A DNA stretch of 64,000 nt, from NCBI GenBank assembly GCA_021732365.1, contig JAKFVD010000020.1, positions 83,815-147,814 of the forward strand. Direction: 5' to 3'. This DNA comes from Methylotenera sp. (lineage in GTDB: Bacteria; Pseudomonadota; Gammaproteobacteria; Burkholderiales; Methylophilaceae). The notes beneath the pieces are model-generated. The model did no database searches. It was not told where the DNA came from and saw only the letters and a list, made by a program, of their open reading frames with translations. Every line of letters begins with the position of its first letter. Position 1 is the first letter of the stretch. Position numbers and translations under genes: made by a program. Shown here piece after piece: positions 34,234-47,130 of the stretch.

Positions 34234-35721
34234 TTAATCAGCAGTTACTCTCACCAACTGCTGGTTAACCTCTTCTAAATCTTCATGCTGTAAAATCCCT
34301 GCGGCGTATTTCAATTTAACCAATCCCAGCAAGTAACTGTATTGAGCCTGTAGTAAATCTCGTTTTGCATTAAACACTTGTTGCTGAGCATTTAATATAT
34401 CGACACTGGTTCGAATACCTACTTTAAAACCTTTATTGGTGGATGCAAGCTGGCTTTGAGCAGAGCGCAGACTTTGCTCGTTCGCCGCTGACTGGGAAAT
34501 GCTGGTGGTAATATCTAAATAAGCTTGCCTAGTATCCTGTTCAGCCTTACGCCTGGCGACCTCTAATTGTTGCTGCACTTTTTGTTGATTAGCGATGGCT
34601 TCTCTGACTTTGGATGAAATCGCGCCGCCTTGGTATAGCGGAATTTGTAGTTGTAAGCCTATCGTGGCATTGTTCAGGTCATTACCAAATCCATTTATTC
34701 CACCATTCGCATTTGTTTTGTTATAGCTGGCCACTGCATCCAAAGTAGGTTGGTGAGCAGCTTTATTCAACGAAACTTCTTTATTCGCCAACTCAGTATT
34801 TAATCTTGCCACAGCCAGTTCGATATTACTCAGTAACGCTTGTTGCATCCAGTAACTTAAGCTTGCAGCCTCTGGTTTATTTGGAATTAATGCAGAAGCT
34901 GAGCTGGATTTGGTAGGACCTGACGCAGGCAGTGAGTTTGTTGAGGGCAACATTGGTGATATTGTGGATTGAAGTCCGATGAATTCCGATGGATATTGTC
35001 CAGTGAGTATTTGCACTGCTTGTTTCTTACTTTCTATTTCATTGCTGATTGCAATATGTTGTGATTCCACCAAGTCAAATTTTGCTTGTGATTCATCCAC
35101 ATCAGTAATGGTGGCGATACCTGCTTTAAAGTTGGCTTTTGCTTGAGCAAACTGGCCTTTAATAGCCGTTTTTTGTGCTTGGTTTAGTGTCAGTTTGTCT
35201 TGTGCTAATAACACATCGAAATACACTTGCGCCGATTTCGCCATCAATTCTTGTCGTTGTTGCTCTAGTTGCAAATCGGCTATTTGCACTTGTAGTGTTG
35301 ATTGCTGATACTGCACGGTATTTTGTTGGCGGTACAAGGGTTGATTAACGTTAACGCCATAATTCAAAGTGTTAAATGCTTCTGACTGATTGTTATTATT
35401 AAATACCGTATTGCCACCAATGTACCGTATATCAGTGTTAGAACGTGTGTAGCTACTATTGAAATTAACGGTTGGACGAAACAAAGCTTTGCCTTGTTCA
35501 AACTTTTCTTGCGCGGCGGTGTTGCTAAAGCGAGCAGCAGCCCAAGTGGGGTCATTCTGTTGCGCCAATAAATAGATATCTAATAGGCTTTGTTTTTTTC
35601 TGGTGACTGTCTGACTGTCTGTTTCAACGGATTCAGCGGAATTTACAATAGTTGATAGTGATAGCAGTAATAATATGGCACTGAAATACGTGATAGTGAA
35701 TCGCATAATAGGTAAACTCAT
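34234..35721 (-). CDS. TolC-family outer-membrane protein (type I secretion)
   Basis: 495 residues. A signal peptide (MRFTITYFSAILLLLSLSTI) precedes a TolC-like fold with two homologous halves. Seen: DIYLLAQQNDPTWAAARF at the first half start, the GIATITDVDESQAKFDL turn near 205, and GIRTSVDILNAQQQVFNAKRDLLQAQYSY near 445, the standard second-half motif. It forms the outer-membrane exit duct for the RTX protein. Last gene of the secretion operon, 67 bases after the HlyD gene. Confidence 0.93.
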   Translation of the reverse strand: MSLPIMRFTITYFSAILLLLSLSTIVNSAESVETDSQTVTRKKQSLLDIYLLAQQNDPTWAAARFSNTAAQEKFEQGKALFRPTVNFNSSYTRSNTDIRYIGGNTVFNNNNQSEAFNTLNYGVNVNQPLYRQQNTVQYQQSTLQVQIADLQLEQQRQELMAKSAQVYFDVLLAQDKLTLNQAQKTAIKGQFAQAKANFKAGIATITDVDESQAKFDLVESQHIAISNEIESKKQAVQILTGQYPSEFIGLQSTISPMLPSTNSLPASGPTKSSSASALIPNKPEAASLSYWMQQALLSNIELAVARLNTELANKEVSLNKAAHQPTLDAVASYNKTNANGGINGFGNDLNNATIGLQLQIPLYQGGAISSKVREAIANQQKVQQQLEVARRKAEQDTRQAYLDITTSISQSAANEQSLRSAQSQLASTNKGFKVGIRTSVDILNAQQQVFNAKRDLLQAQYSYLLGLVKLKYAAGILQHEDLEEVNQQLVRVTAD

Positions 35722-35788
35722 TGAAATGACTGACGTGGACTATTGATCTGTCAGTGGTTGTTATTGTTAGACTTTAGTAAGATTAGGC

Positions 35789-37201
35789 TTAACGCTCTCG
35801 TCCCGCCTCATGAAATGCTTTACTGATCGGCGATAGTAAATACTGCATCACTGTTTGGTCTGTTAACTTGATTTCAGCTGCCACCTGCATGCCTGGTGTG
35901 AGTAATAGTTTCTGTTGTTCTATTTCAAGATTCTGTTTATCAAATTGCACGATAGTACGATATGCCATCTGTGTTGATCCTGAAGGATTCTGTGTGCTGT
36001 CACCTTGGCCATTCTGATTATTGGCGTTTGATTTATCTGTCGCATCGGCGCTGACTTGCAAAACCTTGCCATCGATCATGCCGTATTTTTGAAAGGGATA
36101 AGCCATCAGCTTTAGCTTGACCTCTTGACCTGCATGTACAAAGCCTGCGTCTTCGTTCTTCAACCATACTTCAGCTTGCAGTACTTCATTATTCGGCACC
36201 AATGTCATTAATACGGTACCAGGCGAGACAACTGTGCCTGGGGTATGAGTTGCCAAGTCTTTAACGATACCCGCTTGTGGTGCTTTGAGCTCAAGCAAGC
36301 TGTTTTTATGAGACTGTTTCGCCCATTCTTGTTCTAGGCGCTGATGTTCTGCATAGATTGCCACGCGTTCAGCTTCTAACTTCTGACGGTAGTCAGATTG
36401 AATTTGATTGAGCCGTTTTTGGGATTGGGAAATACTGGCCTGTAAGCTTTTGCCATTATATTCTTGTGCACGTAAATCCTGCTCAACCGTAATGCGGTCG
36501 CGCTGTTTTTCTTGGGCCATCAATGTACCTGCAAAACCTTCTTTCACCAGCTCATCGTAAGCGGCTTCTTGCGTTTTTAAACTGGGAAGCGTTTGTTCCA
36601 ATTTACGTTGTACTTCTTGAGTTGAGGATAATTCACTGTAGGCTTTTTGTAATGAAGCTTGTTCAGCGGCAATATCATCTTCTAAGGCGCGTCTGTTGGA
36701 TTGATACTCTGCATAGATGCGATTGAATAGTTCTACTGAATCAATCGGCATTAATTTAAAAGGTTTGCCACTGAGCTCTGCTTCTATTCGGCGTAGTTCA
36801 AGCACTTTGTGTTGTAGCTGGTTTTGAATAGACTTGCTATCGGCTTCAGATAGATTGGCGTCCATACGAATAAGCAGCTGGCCTTTTTTGACATGTTCTC
36901 CCTCTGTAATCGCTATTTCTCGCACAATGCCTGAATCGGCAGGTTGTACGATTTTTAAATAACTAATCGGGACTAGCTTGCCTTCGGCGACTGACACCAT
37001 ATCCAGGCGACCGAAGAGTGCCCAGAGTAATAGTGCAAAGAATAGGATGAGCACACCACGCAAGACTATACGGGGCAATGGAGATGGTGGACGTTGTTGA
37101 ACGCCTAAAATACCTGGTGCGAAGTCGAAACTATCGAGCTGTCGATTATCATTCGCAGGCTGTTGTAATAGAGATTGAGAGGATGGATTAAGGAAACTCA
37201 T
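35789..37201 (-). CDS. HlyD-family periplasmic adaptor (type I secretion)
   Basis: 470 residues. One N-terminal transmembrane helix (about 47-65, IVLRGVLILFFALLLWALFG), a half-lipoyl motif (KIVQPADSGIVREIAITEGEHVKKGQLLIRMD), a long coiled coil (~100-290), the second lipoyl half (LKAPQAGIVKDLATHTPGTVVSPGT) and a beta-barrel tail. It bridges the ABC exporter and the TolC-like protein. It follows the giant RTX gene by 36 bases. Confidence 0.93.
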   Translation of the reverse strand: MSFLNPSSQSLLQQPANDNRQLDSFDFAPGILGVQQRPPSPLPRIVLRGVLILFFALLLWALFGRLDMVSVAEGKLVPISYLKIVQPADSGIVREIAITEGEHVKKGQLLIRMDANLSEADSKSIQNQLQHKVLELRRIEAELSGKPFKLMPIDSVELFNRIYAEYQSNRRALEDDIAAEQASLQKAYSELSSTQEVQRKLEQTLPSLKTQEAAYDELVKEGFAGTLMAQEKQRDRITVEQDLRAQEYNGKSLQASISQSQKRLNQIQSDYRQKLEAERVAIYAEHQRLEQEWAKQSHKNSLLELKAPQAGIVKDLATHTPGTVVSPGTVLMTLVPNNEVLQAEVWLKNEDAGFVHAGQEVKLKLMAYPFQKYGMIDGKVLQVSADATDKSNANNQNGQGDSTQNPSGSTQMAYRTIVQFDKQNLEIEQQKLLLTPGMQVAAEIKLTDQTVMQYLLSPISKAFHEAGRER

Positions 37202-37237
37202 TTTGTTTCCTCAATCCATTTTGTTACGCCAATATAA

Positions 37238-40200
37238 TTAAGCAAGTTTCACGACCTCAGCTTGCCATACACTAGGGTTATTCAACGTCTGTGCATTCTG
37301 GCCAAAGCTGGCAGCAGCAATCACACTTTGTGCATTAATCAAACCCATACCTGTTAAGTTGCTGTTTTTACCATATTGGTAAGCTAGATCACCACCTATT
37401 ACAGCGCTGTCGCTACCAGCTTGCAAATGAGTTGTGAGGCGTGCGTCTGTGAGTTGCCAGTTAGCAGTGGCACCCGCTGCGTCAAAGGCAGCAACTAGGT
37501 TGGTAAAGTTAAAGCTCTCAATGTTGTTGTTACGTAATGCATCTGCTCCGCCTAGACTAAATCCTTGTATCGCTTCTGCAATAACTTGGAGATTGACAAC
37601 ACTTTTGTTGGTGGGACTAGAGGCATACCAATTGGTAAAAGTGATTTGATCAGTTGCACCTATTTTGAGAATCAGGTTATTGGTTGACTTGGTCAGGCTT
37701 AAGTCACTATAGGCAAAGTTGCCACCTAAACTGAGTGTGTTGTCAGCGCCAGTAGAGGCATTGATGCTGTCTTGGCCATCACCTTTGTTGAAGCTGATGA
37801 TGTCGTAGCCAGTGCCTGTGGTAATGGTGTCGTTGCCTTGACCACCAATAAAGATCTCTCGACCAGAGCCTCCAGTCATCACATCATTGCCAATACCGCC
37901 ATCGAATAGATTGTTTCCCACAGTGTCATTAAAAGTGTCAATACCCGCTAAACCTTGCAGAATATCGTTACCACCAGCGGTATCCGTTAAAGTGTTATTG
38001 GCTGCATTACCTTTTAGGAAGTTAGCTAATGCATTGCCAGTGAGGTTATAAGCTACGGTATTCGTTAAAAAGGCATTTTCAACGTTGGCAGCAACTGTGT
38101 AAGTGCCACTTGCAGTGGCAATCGCAACATTGACCGTATCGCTTCCGGCACTTGCAGCTTCTGTAACCACATCACCTGTCGCGTCAATCGTGTAGGTGTC
38201 GTTACCTAAACCACCGACCATGGTATCGTTACCAGTGAGTCCATTGAGCGTGTCGTTACCGTCACCACCATTGAGCGTGTTAGCTGCAGCATTACCAGTA
38301 AGGACGTTATCTAGTGCATTGCCAGTTAACGTAAATGCAACTGTATTCGTTAAAGTTGCATTTTCTACGTTGGCAGCCACTGTATAAGTACCGCTGGTAG
38401 TGGCAATTGCTACGTTTACAAAGTCTGTGCCTTGGTTAACAACCTCTGTAATAACATCACCAGTTGCATCTACAGTGTAGGTATCATCACCAAGACCGCC
38501 GACCATAGTGTCATTTCCAGCTAGTCCATTCAACGTATCATTACCGTCACCGCCGTTTAGTGTATTAGCAGCAGTATTACCCGTGAGGATGTTATCTAAT
38601 GCATTACCGGTTAATGTAAATGCGACAGTGTTTGTCAAAGTCGCATTTTCTACGTTGGCAGCGAGTGTATAAGTAGCACCCGCAGTAGTGATAGCAACGT
38701 TAACCAAGTCGGTTCCTTCGTTAACGTTTTCCGTAATGACATCTGTTGTTACATCAATTGTATAAGTATCATTCCCAGCGCCACCAATCATGGCGTCATT
38801 ACCTGCACCTCCATTTAATACGTTTGCAGCACTATTACCAGTCAGAACATTGTTTAAGGCATTACCTGTGAGGTTAAAGGCGACAGTATTCGTTAGCGTT
38901 GCATTCTCTACGTTGGTTGCGACTGTATAAGTACCCCCTGCAGTGGTAATGGCTACATTAACAGTATCTGTACCTGCACTTGCGGCTTCTGTGACCACAT
39001 CTCCAGTCGCATCAATAATGTAGGTGTCGTTACCTAAACCGCCAACCATGGTATCGCTACCAGCAAGACCGTTAAGCGTGTCGTTACCGTCACCGCCATT
39101 CAGCGTATTAGCTGCAGCGTTACCAATTAATACGTTATCTAGGGCATTACCTGTTAGTGTGAATGCAACAGTATTGGTCAGGGTGGCATTTTCTACATTT
39201 GCAGAGACGGTATAAGTACCGCTAGTAGTGGCAATGGCGACGTTGACTAAGTCATTGCCTTCGTTCAGGTTTTCAGTGACAACATCGGCAGTGGCATCCA
39301 CGGTGTATACATCATCACCTTGTCCTCCGACCATCGTGTCATTACCAGTCCCGCCATTTAAAGTGTCGTTACCTGCAAAACCATTAAGCACATCATTGCC
39401 ACCCAATCCACTTAAGACATCATTACCTGCACCGCCATTTAAAGTGTCTGCGCCTGTAGTACCATTAAGGGTTAAGTTTTGAACGCTAGTCACGATATCA
39501 AATACATCGGATGCTGAAAGATTACCCGTGTCTTTGGCTGTTAATTTGATGCTGATCGTGCCAGTAGTCGGAGGTGTACCGCTAAACACTCGTGTTGCAG
39601 CATTAAAGCTTAACCAACTTGGTAATGCGCTACCGTCCGCTAAAGTGGCGCTATAGCTGAGCGAATCGCCAGAGTCTGGGTCTGTGAACGCAGTAGCAGA
39701 AACCGTATAGTTGAACACACCACCTTGTGCGGCAGCTTGATCTGGTAATGGTGTTGAGAGCACAGGTGTGCGATTTGGCGCCGCAACATTCAATGTGACG
39801 AACTCACCTGCGGCATAACCGTAGTTGTCCGTACCCCACAACACAAACTGTAGACTACCAACATTACTGATTGTTGGCGTGCCAGAAATCACCCGTGTAG
39901 TAGCATCAAAAGTGAGCCATGAGGGCACTGGTGATCCATCTTGCATCTTAATACTGTAAGTAACTGAATCCCAAACATCAGGATCTGTGATCGTGCTTAA
40001 CGGCACTGTGTAAGTGAATAAACTATTTGCCCTAGCTTGTAAGTTCGGTAAATAGCTATTCACTGTAGGTGAATGATTGTTATTGGCACGATTAACTACC
40101 GTTTGAATCATCGCCTGATCCCAAACCACGCCATTATCAAATTCAATATAATCTATCTTGTGATCTTGTGTTTCACCGTTTTCATCTTGGCTATTAGCAG

Positions 40201-43200
40201 CAAAATAATTAACTAAGGCAATTTGGTCAGCAGATCCTTTAATTTTGAAAAAGATGTTATTGCCAGATTGAAATGCCAATACATCATTCTCGGTTACACC
40301 AGCACCAAACTGTAGAATGTCTGTTGCTCCTAGTACATCGGTATTATCAATAGTGTCTTGCCCATCACCTCTATTGAATACATATACGTCATCACCTTCT
40401 GCGCCAGTTAAAAAGTCTGTACCTAAACCACCAGTCAATACATTGTTACCAGCACTTCCAAACAATCCATTATTTAATGCATTACCTGTAAGGTTTAGGT
40501 CGTCAAATCCATCAACTGCGGCACGCTCAACATTTGCACCAAGTGTGTAAGTGACGGTACTGCGGACAAAGTCATCACCTTCGCCTGCAGCTTCGATAAC
40601 TACATCATTAATGTTATCAATTTCGTAGTAATCGTCTCCTGCGCCGCCGATAAGGGTATCAGCACCTTCACTGCCGAATAAGGCATCATTGCCAGCCAAA
40701 CCATATAGTGTGTCATCACCATCTAAACCCAGTAAACTATTATCAGCAGCATTACCTGTAATCACATTATCAAGTTCGTTACCATTACCATGTTCAACTT
40801 CGCCTTTTAAGACTAGGTTTTCGACGTTACTTTCAAGTATATAAAGGGTGTCATAACTACGCTCTATTGTATCAACACCTTCATCAAAACCTTCGTTAAC
40901 ACTGTCGCCTTCATCTTCAACAATGTAGATGTCATTGCCTGATCCACCGGACATTTCGTCAGAGCCTAATCCACCATCAATTCTGTTGTTGCCGCTATTA
41001 CCTTCGATTTGGTTAGACTCGTCGTTACCTGTGGCATCTAAATTAGCTTCGCCTATTAGAGTGAGATTTTCTAAAGTACTAGATAGAGTATAAGTAATGC
41101 TGCTTTCGACTGTATCGTTACCACCCAACTCCGTCTCTATGATTTGATCTGACAAATTATCAATTACATATGTGTCGTCACCATCACCACCTTCTAATAT
41201 ATCCGCACCCGCAGCACCGTCTAAGCGATTGCCACTACTGTTACCGATAATATGATTAGCTTCAGAATTGCCTGTGCCATCAATATAGCCTGCTGCTGCA
41301 TTTAAAGTTAAGTTCTCAACGTGAGCAGATAAAACGTAATTTGCGCTTGTGAACACTGTATCAATGCCTTCGGCGGCATTTTCTACAACCACATCTGTTT
41401 CATCGTCAACGTGGTAAATATCATTCCCTAAACCACCTATTAAAGTATCAACACCTGCACCACCGTCTAACTCATCATTGCCTTGCTCACCAGATAAAGT
41501 GTCATTACCTCCCAAGCCGAGCAGACTATTATCAGCTGCATTACCTGTAATCACGTTACCTAACTCGTTGCCTTTTCCGTGTACTACATTTATTTTTATT
41601 ACTAAATTTTCTACATTACTTTCAAGTACATTTAAAGTTTCATAGTTACGTTCAACTGTATCAACACCCTCATTAAAGCCTTCATTAATACTATCGCCTG
41701 CTTCGTTAGTAATATATGTATCATTGCCTGCACCTCCAGACATTACATCCGCACCTAATCCACCATCAATACGGTTATTACCACTGTTGCCTGTCAGTTG
41801 GTTTGTTGCGTCATTACCCGTAGCATTTAAGTTAGCTGAGCCTGTTAGCGTGAGATTTTCAAGGGCGGCATCAGTTAATATATATGTGATGCTACTTTCC
41901 ACCGTGTCCATGCCACCTGCAGCACTCTCTACAATTTGATCTAATGCTGTGTCAATAACATAAGTGTCGTTTCCACTACCACCATCAAGTATATCCGCGC
42001 CCGAGCCACCATCTAAGCGATTGTTACCGCTGTTGCCTTTGATAAAATTAGCTTCGGCATTACCTGAAGCGTTGATATTTCCTGCAGACGCATCAAGAAT
42101 TAAATTTTCTATGTTGGCTGATAACGTATAGTTTGCGCTAGCATAAACTGAATCAATTCCCTCATTGGCTATTTCTACAAGCACATCAAGAGTGCTGTCT
42201 ACAAAATAACTATCATCTCCAGCACCGCCAACCAAAGTGTCTGCACCCGTACCACCATCTAAGCTATCGTTACCGCCTAAACCATACAATTGATTGCTAG
42301 CAGAGTTGCCAATTAATACATTGTTTTCAGAGTTACCCGTTCCATTAATGTTGGCGTTTCCAACTAATGTTAAATTTTCTACACCCCCACTTAATGAATA
42401 AGTAATTGAACTTAAAACCTCATCTATACCTTGCCCATTTAATTCAATAACTTCATCGGCAACATCATCAACATAATAAATATCGTTACCTTCACCACCA
42501 GATAAAGAATCACTACCAATGCCACCATCAAGCAAGTCATTACCTGTACCACCTAGCAAGATATCGCTACCTTGACCTCCGTACAGCATGTCTGATTCGC
42601 TGCCACCATTAAGAACGTCATCACCTGCGTAGCCAAAAATACGGTCATTTCCAGCTTGTCCACTAATATTGTCATTTGTAGAATAGCCATACAAATCATC
42701 ATCGCCTGCACCACCACTTGCCAATAAAGCTTTTACTGATTCTATGGTTAAAATGAATCCATCGCTAAATTGTATGTTTTCTAAAGAGTCAGGGCCAGTT
42801 GCATCCAAGTTAAAATAATTTAGGACTGTTAAGGTATCTGAAGTGTTATTAATACTTAAAATAAGATCTGAATCAGCACGTTTAAAAGTGACATCCGATT
42901 GAGTAATACCGGTACCAAGCAAAATTTTATCGGCATTAATGCCTAAAGCATCCGTATCTAAATTATCAATGGAGTCTTGGCCTGACCCTACACCAAATAA
43001 ATAGGTATCTGCTCCCGCATTACCTTTAAGTGTATCGTTGCCTGCACCGCCATCTAGCGTGTCATCACCCGCACCACCATCTATGATGTCATTCCCATCA
43101 GCTCCATTCAATATATCATTTGTCGCATAACCAGTAATAACATCATTACCATTAGTCGGAATAAGTGTTTTGTTTTTAACTGTAGCAATATCCCAGGTTG

Positions 43201-46200
43201 TATCATCTGCAAATTTAATAAACTCCACAGCATTTGATGTTGTACCGTCTTGATTAAAATAATTTGTAATTACTAACTCATCACCAGTACCACTAATCTT
43301 AATTTTCAAGTCATTTATAGTTCTTGTTAATACAATGTCTTCTGGCGTAATCCCTGCATCGAATAGAATACTGTCGGCATTCACGCCTAATGCATCTGAG
43401 TCTGCATTATTAATGGTATCTATACCTTGCCCTCTGCCAAAAACATAAGTATCAGCCCCTGCGCCACCGTCTAAATTATCATTCCCAACTCCACCAATAA
43501 GTGTGTCTCCACCACCTGCGCCATAGAGATTATCATTACCACCACCACCTCTTAAGGTAGTGTTTGAACTGGTTCCTGCTGATAAAGTATCACTTTGCGA
43601 ACCACCTATTGCTAATTGAGTATTTGTACTCAAATTCACTGATTCGTTGTAATTATTTCCAATGAGATCTGCATGGCTTATTGTGATGCCATTTAAATTG
43701 TATGTATTGTTAAAGCCGCTGGTTAAACCATTGTCTACAAAAATATAACTTCCATACGCTGTTCCAATCGCAAGTGCCGAACCATACAGTTGCAAGTCAG
43801 AATAACCAACGTTGGCATTAATAGTATTATTACCAACATCATCTACCACAAAGTCCCCAGCCTGCATGTAGTAGACATCATTGCCTTCTTCACCCACTAA
43901 AACATCTGAGCCTTGGTAAATGCCAAATGCATCTTTAATGCCTCCTGAACCATAGAGCGTATCGTTTCCAGTGCCACCATATAAATTATCTGAATCTGCA
44001 CCACCTTTAAGGATGTCATCTCCCTCCATACCATTCAGAAAGTCATTTCCAGAACCACCCTCTAATATATCGTTGCCTGCATAACCAAATAACTGATCGT
44101 TACCATTACCGCCTAGTAAAGTGTCATCACCACCATAACCTTGCAGTTGGTCATCGCCGTCTCCACCATCTAAATAATCATCATTTTGATAGTTAACGTT
44201 CACGTTATCTGCGTCGCCAGCTATTAAATCATCGCCCGCACCCCCGTAAAGAGTGTCTTTACCGCCACCACCAATCAGAGTGTCATTGCCATTTCCACCA
44301 TCAATATAATCATCACCATTTTCGGAATCAGAGATGCTAGCTGAGTCACCGTTTATGGTATCGTCACCATCACCACCAATTAATGTATCGCCTTTACCAT
44401 CACCCCATATCTTGTCATTGCCAGCACCTCCATCAATATAATCAGCACCGGAGTAAGTATCTGGTGTACCTATGCTGTCACCCGACAACTTATCGTCATC
44501 ATCGCCGCCATAAATAACGTCTGCACCGCCACCGCCATCTATTGTGTCATTGCCAGCACCACCATCTAATATGTCGTCGCCCATGAGACCATAATCAGTC
44601 GAAGAAGGTGGTGCGGACGGATTAGTTCCTGCTAATGCTGGCAAATCACCTATGATGCTATCGTCACCTGCGCCGCCATATATAACATCGCCACCATACC
44701 CTCCGTACAACTCATCAGCATCTGCACCGCCATCAATCACGTCATTACCTTTGCCGCCCGCAATTTCGTCAAGACCCGTACCACCTAATATGATGTCGTT
44801 ACCATCCAAGGCTACAATATTGTCATCGCCTTCGTCGCCACTAATGTAATCATCTCCATACGACCCATAAATTGCATCACTACCATCTCCGCCGTATAAG
44901 AAATCTCCAGTGGTAGTATCTTCAGCCTCTGTGCCGTTTGCATATTCAAATCCAAAATTAGGGTCTGTGGCCGTCCATTTAGACCCAATATATAAAGCGC
45001 TTGTCCCAGAGTAGTAAAACAAGCTTGTACCCTCAATGTAGTTCCAAGCCCAACTACCTGCTAGTTTTTTCCAATTCTCATCATTGCTGCTCACCAACTC
45101 CCAATCGCCCTGGTCATTTTCCTCATGAATTGAAACGTCTTTAAAATTGGTGTCGCTAATGATTAAATCATCATCTGCGCCACCCCTAATAATATCTTTG
45201 CCAGCGCCCCCAATCAAAGCGTCTCGCCCATCACCGCCCTCTAAAGTGTCATCACCCATATTGCCAAACAATATGTCATCCCCTATTCCACCAAACAGGG
45301 TTTCTGCTGTAGCTCCGCCAACTAATACATCGTTACCACCTTGCCCATCTACTGCACCACCCGTCACCTGTAAGTAATCTGCTTGACTGCTGATAGGGCT
45401 TGGGGTGACGGGGGTGGCCTGTTCTGCATCTTCTAGAGTGATTCCAAATGTATTGTTTTGCCAGTTTTTAACAAATAATTTTTCGCCATTTTCAAGGAGA
45501 ATGTTAAGCGTTTTGCTACCATCAGCATTGGTAAATAAGGTATAGCGTGACTTTTTGTCGGTGCTTTCCCAAAAGCTGTCTTGTTCGTTTTTCTTTTTAC
45601 CGCCATGAAGTACATTACCATCGGCTTTGATGATGCCGTCACTATCGATAATCACATCGTTACCATCACCTTGAATATGTTCGTAGGTGTCCGTACCTTC
45701 TCCTCCATACAGAAAGTCAGTGCCTTTGCCGCCGATTAATTTGTCGTCATTTGCGTCGCCTCTAAGCTGGTCATCGTTGTCACCACCTTCTAAGGTATCG
45801 TTGCCAGCACCACCCATTAATGTGTCATTGCCTTTTTCTCCACGCAGAATATCAACTCCTGCGTTGCCTTCTATATAGTCGTTGCCATCGTTACCGTTAA
45901 GGGTGTCGTTATCGTCTCGGCCGTATAAATGGTCGTTTTCATCCCCTCCGTTGAGAGTGTCATTGCCTTTACCGCCATCTAACTGGTCATTACCCCAACC
46001 ACCATCAAGCACATCATTACCAGCACCACCAAATAAAGTATCTTTTCCAAGCCCGCCATCCAGGGTGTCATTACCGCCTAATCCAAATATAACGTCGTTG
46101 CCCAATCCAATTAAAAACCCGCCATCTAAGTCGTCCGCACCGTTGGTGCCAAATGTTGTGTCTTTAAATAAATTAGAAATCGCAGCTTCTACACTGCCTA

Positions 46201-47107
46201 CCGACTCTTGAAGACCTTCTGAAACAGCTTTAAAGTAGTCCTTAAAGTCGTCATAAGTTACCTCAGCAAAATCAAGATTAGCTTTAAACTCAGGATTAAT
46301 TACTTCAAGCTCACGTATCAAGTTAAATACCACTCTAAATCCAATCTCTTGGTCACTCTCCTCGGCAATTGAGAATGCCAGTATAGGACTTCCTAACAAT
46401 AAAGGAATTAGCGCAACTTCATTAAAGCCACCTGCGGCTGATCCAGTAGAAAATGTTTTGATTGCACCAAGGACTGCTTGTATAGTTGCGTCACCACCAA
46501 CAAGTCCAAGCTCATTAATAGTCCTCGCCATCGCTTTACTGGTCATGTCCACAAACTGTTGAACCTTGTTTGCAGCAACAACTATTTCCCCAATTGTTCT
46601 TACGCCATCAGCCTCAGCAATACTCGGATTTTGTGGCACTACATAATCCCAAAAATAGAATGCGCCTCCCCATTGGCTAAGGCTCAAATGTCCTACTTGA
46701 ATCGCAGCGGCTATATCATCTGATACTTGATTGTCTAGCTCTGGAATCGCTCCATTTGTGACAATATCTGTATAAACTTTTTCACCAATAGTATTGCTGA
46801 TGAGTTTAATATTTGCAGGTGTAGGAGCGAATCCATTATTTGCCGCCTCTAAACTTAATATATTCATTTGCTGAATAAAATAAGCAGATGGCGTTCTATT
46901 TTCTAGAATAGGGTCATTCAAGTACTTATTAATTTCTGCCGCCTGTTGAAACCAGTATTCTTGGTCTGAAGGCATTTGGTCTTTAAATGTGTCGTAAATG
47001 TAGCCGTACATGCCCGCGTAGTTGGGTTTGAAATTAACTGCGTCGGGAGGAGGCTCAACAAACTCTTTGATTTTTTCAAGGTGCGCAGTTGATAATAGAA
47101 TGGTCAT
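37238..47107 (-). CDS. Giant RTX protein secreted by the adjacent type I system (3,289 aa)
   Basis: An uninterrupted 3,289-residue protein. Residues 1-~320 form a unique N-terminal domain with hydrophobic helices ([20 protein letters not shown]). From ~325 come many blocks of the Ca2+-binding nonapeptide GGxGxDxLx, mixed with VENLTL-G-N-x-x-G-T-G-N repeats. Two Ig/cadherin-like (He_PIG) domains (~2340-2540: [36 protein letters not shown]) precede five near-identical ~95-residue repeats (~2560-3030). No signal peptide; a C-terminal secretion signal is expected in the last ~60 residues (ends [10 protein letters not shown]). Adhesin or toxin cannot be decided; no known catalytic domain was recognised. 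Confidence 0.9.
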   Translation of the reverse strand: MTILLSTAHLEKIKEFVEPPPDAVNFKPNYAGMYGYIYDTFKDQMPSDQEYWFQQAAEINKYLNDPILENRTPSAYFIQQMNILSLEAANNGFAPTPANIKLISNTIGEKVYTDIVTNGAIPELDNQVSDDIAAAIQVGHLSLSQWGGAFYFWDYVVPQNPSIAEADGVRTIGEIVVAANKVQQFVDMTSKAMARTINELGLVGGDATIQAVLGAIKTFSTGSAAGGFNEVALIPLLLGSPILAFSIAEESDQEIGFRVVFNLIRELEVINPEFKANLDFAEVTYDDFKDYFKAVSEGLQESVGSVEAAISNLFKDTTFGTNGADDLDGGFLIGLGNDVIFGLGGNDTLDGGLGKDTLFGGAGNDVLDGGWGNDQLDGGKGNDTLNGGDENDHLYGRDDNDTLNGNDGNDYIEGNAGVDILRGEKGNDTLMGGAGNDTLEGGDNDDQLRGDANDDKLIGGKGTDFLYGGEGTDTYEHIQGDGNDVIIDSDGIIKADGNVLHGGKKKNEQDSFWESTDKKSRYTLFTNADGSKTLNILLENGEKLFVKNWQNNTFGITLEDAEQATPVTPSPISSQADYLQVTGGAVDGQGGNDVLVGGATAETLFGGIGDDILFGNMGDDTLEGGDGRDALIGGAGKDIIRGGADDDLIISDTNFKDVSIHEENDQGDWELVSSNDENWKKLAGSWAWNYIEGTSLFYYSGTSALYIGSKWTATDPNFGFEYANGTEAEDTTTGDFLYGGDGSDAIYGSYGDDYISGDEGDDNIVALDGNDIILGGTGLDEIAGGKGNDVIDGGADADELYGGYGGDVIYGGAGDDSIIGDLPALAGTNPSAPPSSTDYGLMGDDILDGGAGNDTIDGGGGADVIYGGDDDDKLSGDSIGTPDTYSGADYIDGGAGNDKIWGDGKGDTLIGGDGDDTINGDSASISDSENGDDYIDGGNGNDTLIGGGGKDTLYGGAGDDLIAGDADNVNVNYQNDDYLDGGDGDDQLQGYGGDDTLLGGNGNDQLFGYAGNDILEGGSGNDFLNGMEGDDILKGGADSDNLYGGTGNDTLYGSGGIKDAFGIYQGSDVLVGEEGNDVYYMQAGDFVVDDVGNNTINANVGYSDLQLYGSALAIGTAYGSYIFVDNGLTSGFNNTYNLNGITISHADLIGNNYNESVNLSTNTQLAIGGSQSDTLSAGTSSNTTLRGGGGNDNLYGAGGGDTLIGGVGNDNLDGGAGADTYVFGRGQGIDTINNADSDALGVNADSILFDAGITPEDIVLTRTINDLKIKISGTGDELVITNYFNQDGTTSNAVEFIKFADDTTWDIATVKNKTLIPTNGNDVITGYATNDILNGADGNDIIDGGAGDDTLDGGAGNDTLKGNAGADTYLFGVGSGQDSIDNLDTDALGINADKILLGTGITQSDVTFKRADSDLILSINNTSDTLTVLNYFNLDATGPDSLENIQFSDGFILTIESVKALLASGGAGDDDLYGYSTNDNISGQAGNDRIFGYAGDDVLNGGSESDMLYGGQGSDILLGGTGNDLLDGGIGSDSLSGGEGNDIYYVDDVADEVIELNGQGIDEVLSSITYSLSGGVENLTLVGNANINGTGNSENNVLIGNSASNQLYGLGGNDSLDGGTGADTLVGGAGDDSYFVDSTLDVLVEIANEGIDSVYASANYTLSANIENLILDASAGNINASGNAEANFIKGNSGNNRLDGGSGADILDGGSGNDTYVIDTALDQIVESAAGGMDTVESSITYILTDAALENLTLTGSANLNATGNDATNQLTGNSGNNRIDGGLGADVMSGGAGNDTYITNEAGDSINEGFNEGVDTVERNYETLNVLESNVENLVIKINVVHGKGNELGNVITGNAADNSLLGLGGNDTLSGEQGNDELDGGAGVDTLIGGLGNDIYHVDDETDVVVENAAEGIDTVFTSANYVLSAHVENLTLNAAAGYIDGTGNSEANHIIGNSSGNRLDGAAGADILEGGDGDDTYVIDNLSDQIIETELGGNDTVESSITYTLSSTLENLTLIGEANLDATGNDESNQIEGNSGNNRIDGGLGSDEMSGGSGNDIYIVEDEGDSVNEGFDEGVDTIERSYDTLYILESNVENLVLKGEVEHGNGNELDNVITGNAADNSLLGLDGDDTLYGLAGNDALFGSEGADTLIGGAGDDYYEIDNINDVVIEAAGEGDDFVRSTVTYTLGANVERAAVDGFDDLNLTGNALNNGLFGSAGNNVLTGGLGTDFLTGAEGDDVYVFNRGDGQDTIDNTDVLGATDILQFGAGVTENDVLAFQSGNNIFFKIKGSADQIALVNYFAANSQDENGETQDHKIDYIEFDNGVVWDQAMIQTVVNRANNNHSPTVNSYLPNLQARANSLFTYTVPLSTITDPDVWDSVTYSIKMQDGSPVPSWLTFDATTRVISGTPTISNVGSLQFVLWGTDNYGYAAGEFVTLNVAAPNRTPVLSTPLPDQAAAQGGVFNYTVSATAFTDPDSGDSLSYSATLADGSALPSWLSFNAATRVFSGTPPTTGTISIKLTAKDTGNLSASDVFDIVTSVQNLTLNGTTGADTLNGGAGNDVLSGLGGNDVLNGFAGNDTLNGGTGNDTMVGGQGDDVYTVDATADVVTENLNEGNDLVNVAIATTSGTYTVSANVENATLTNTVAFTLTGNALDNVLIGNAAANTLNGGDGNDTLNGLAGSDTMVGGLGNDTYIIDATGDVVTEAASAGTDTVNVAITTAGGTYTVATNVENATLTNTVAFNLTGNALNNVLTGNSAANVLNGGAGNDAMIGGAGNDTYTIDVTTDVITENVNEGTDLVNVAITTAGATYTLAANVENATLTNTVAFTLTGNALDNILTGNTAANTLNGGDGNDTLNGLAGNDTMVGGLGDDTYTVDATGDVITEVVNQGTDFVNVAIATTSGTYTVAANVENATLTNTVAFTLTGNALDNVLTGNAAANTLNGGDGNDTLNGLTGNDTMVGGLGNDTYTIDATGDVVTEAASAGSDTVNVAIATASGTYTVAANVENAFLTNTVAYNLTGNALANFLKGNAANNTLTDTAGGNDILQGLAGIDTFNDTVGNNLFDGGIGNDVMTGGSGREIFIGGQGNDTITTGTGYDIISFNKGDGQDSINASTGADNTLSLGGNFAYSDLSLTKSTNNLILKIGATDQITFTNWYASSPTNKSVVNLQVIAEAIQGFSLGGADALRNNNIESFNFTNLVAAFDAAGATANWQLTDARLTTHLQAGSDSAVIGGDLAYQYGKNSNLTGMGLINAQSVIAAASFGQNAQTLNNPSVWQAEVVKLA
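38030..39430 (-). repeat. Tandem ~285-bp repeats inside the RTX gene
   Basis: About five direct repeats encode the unit [20 protein letters not shown] ... [11 protein letters not shown] of roughly 95 residues; one copy lacks about 10 residues. They are similar enough at DNA level to recombine, so repeat number may vary between strains. Boundaries are approximate. Confidence 0.65.
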
Positions 47108-47130
47108 AGTCTATATCCTTAAGTGTTAAA

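Noticed and set aside
37434..46211. Many plus-strand ORFs rich in Ser/Pro/Leu opposite the RTX gene
   Set aside because: They are mirror images of the GGxGxD repeat codons of the minus-strand gene, lack ribosome sites and have low-complexity sequence.
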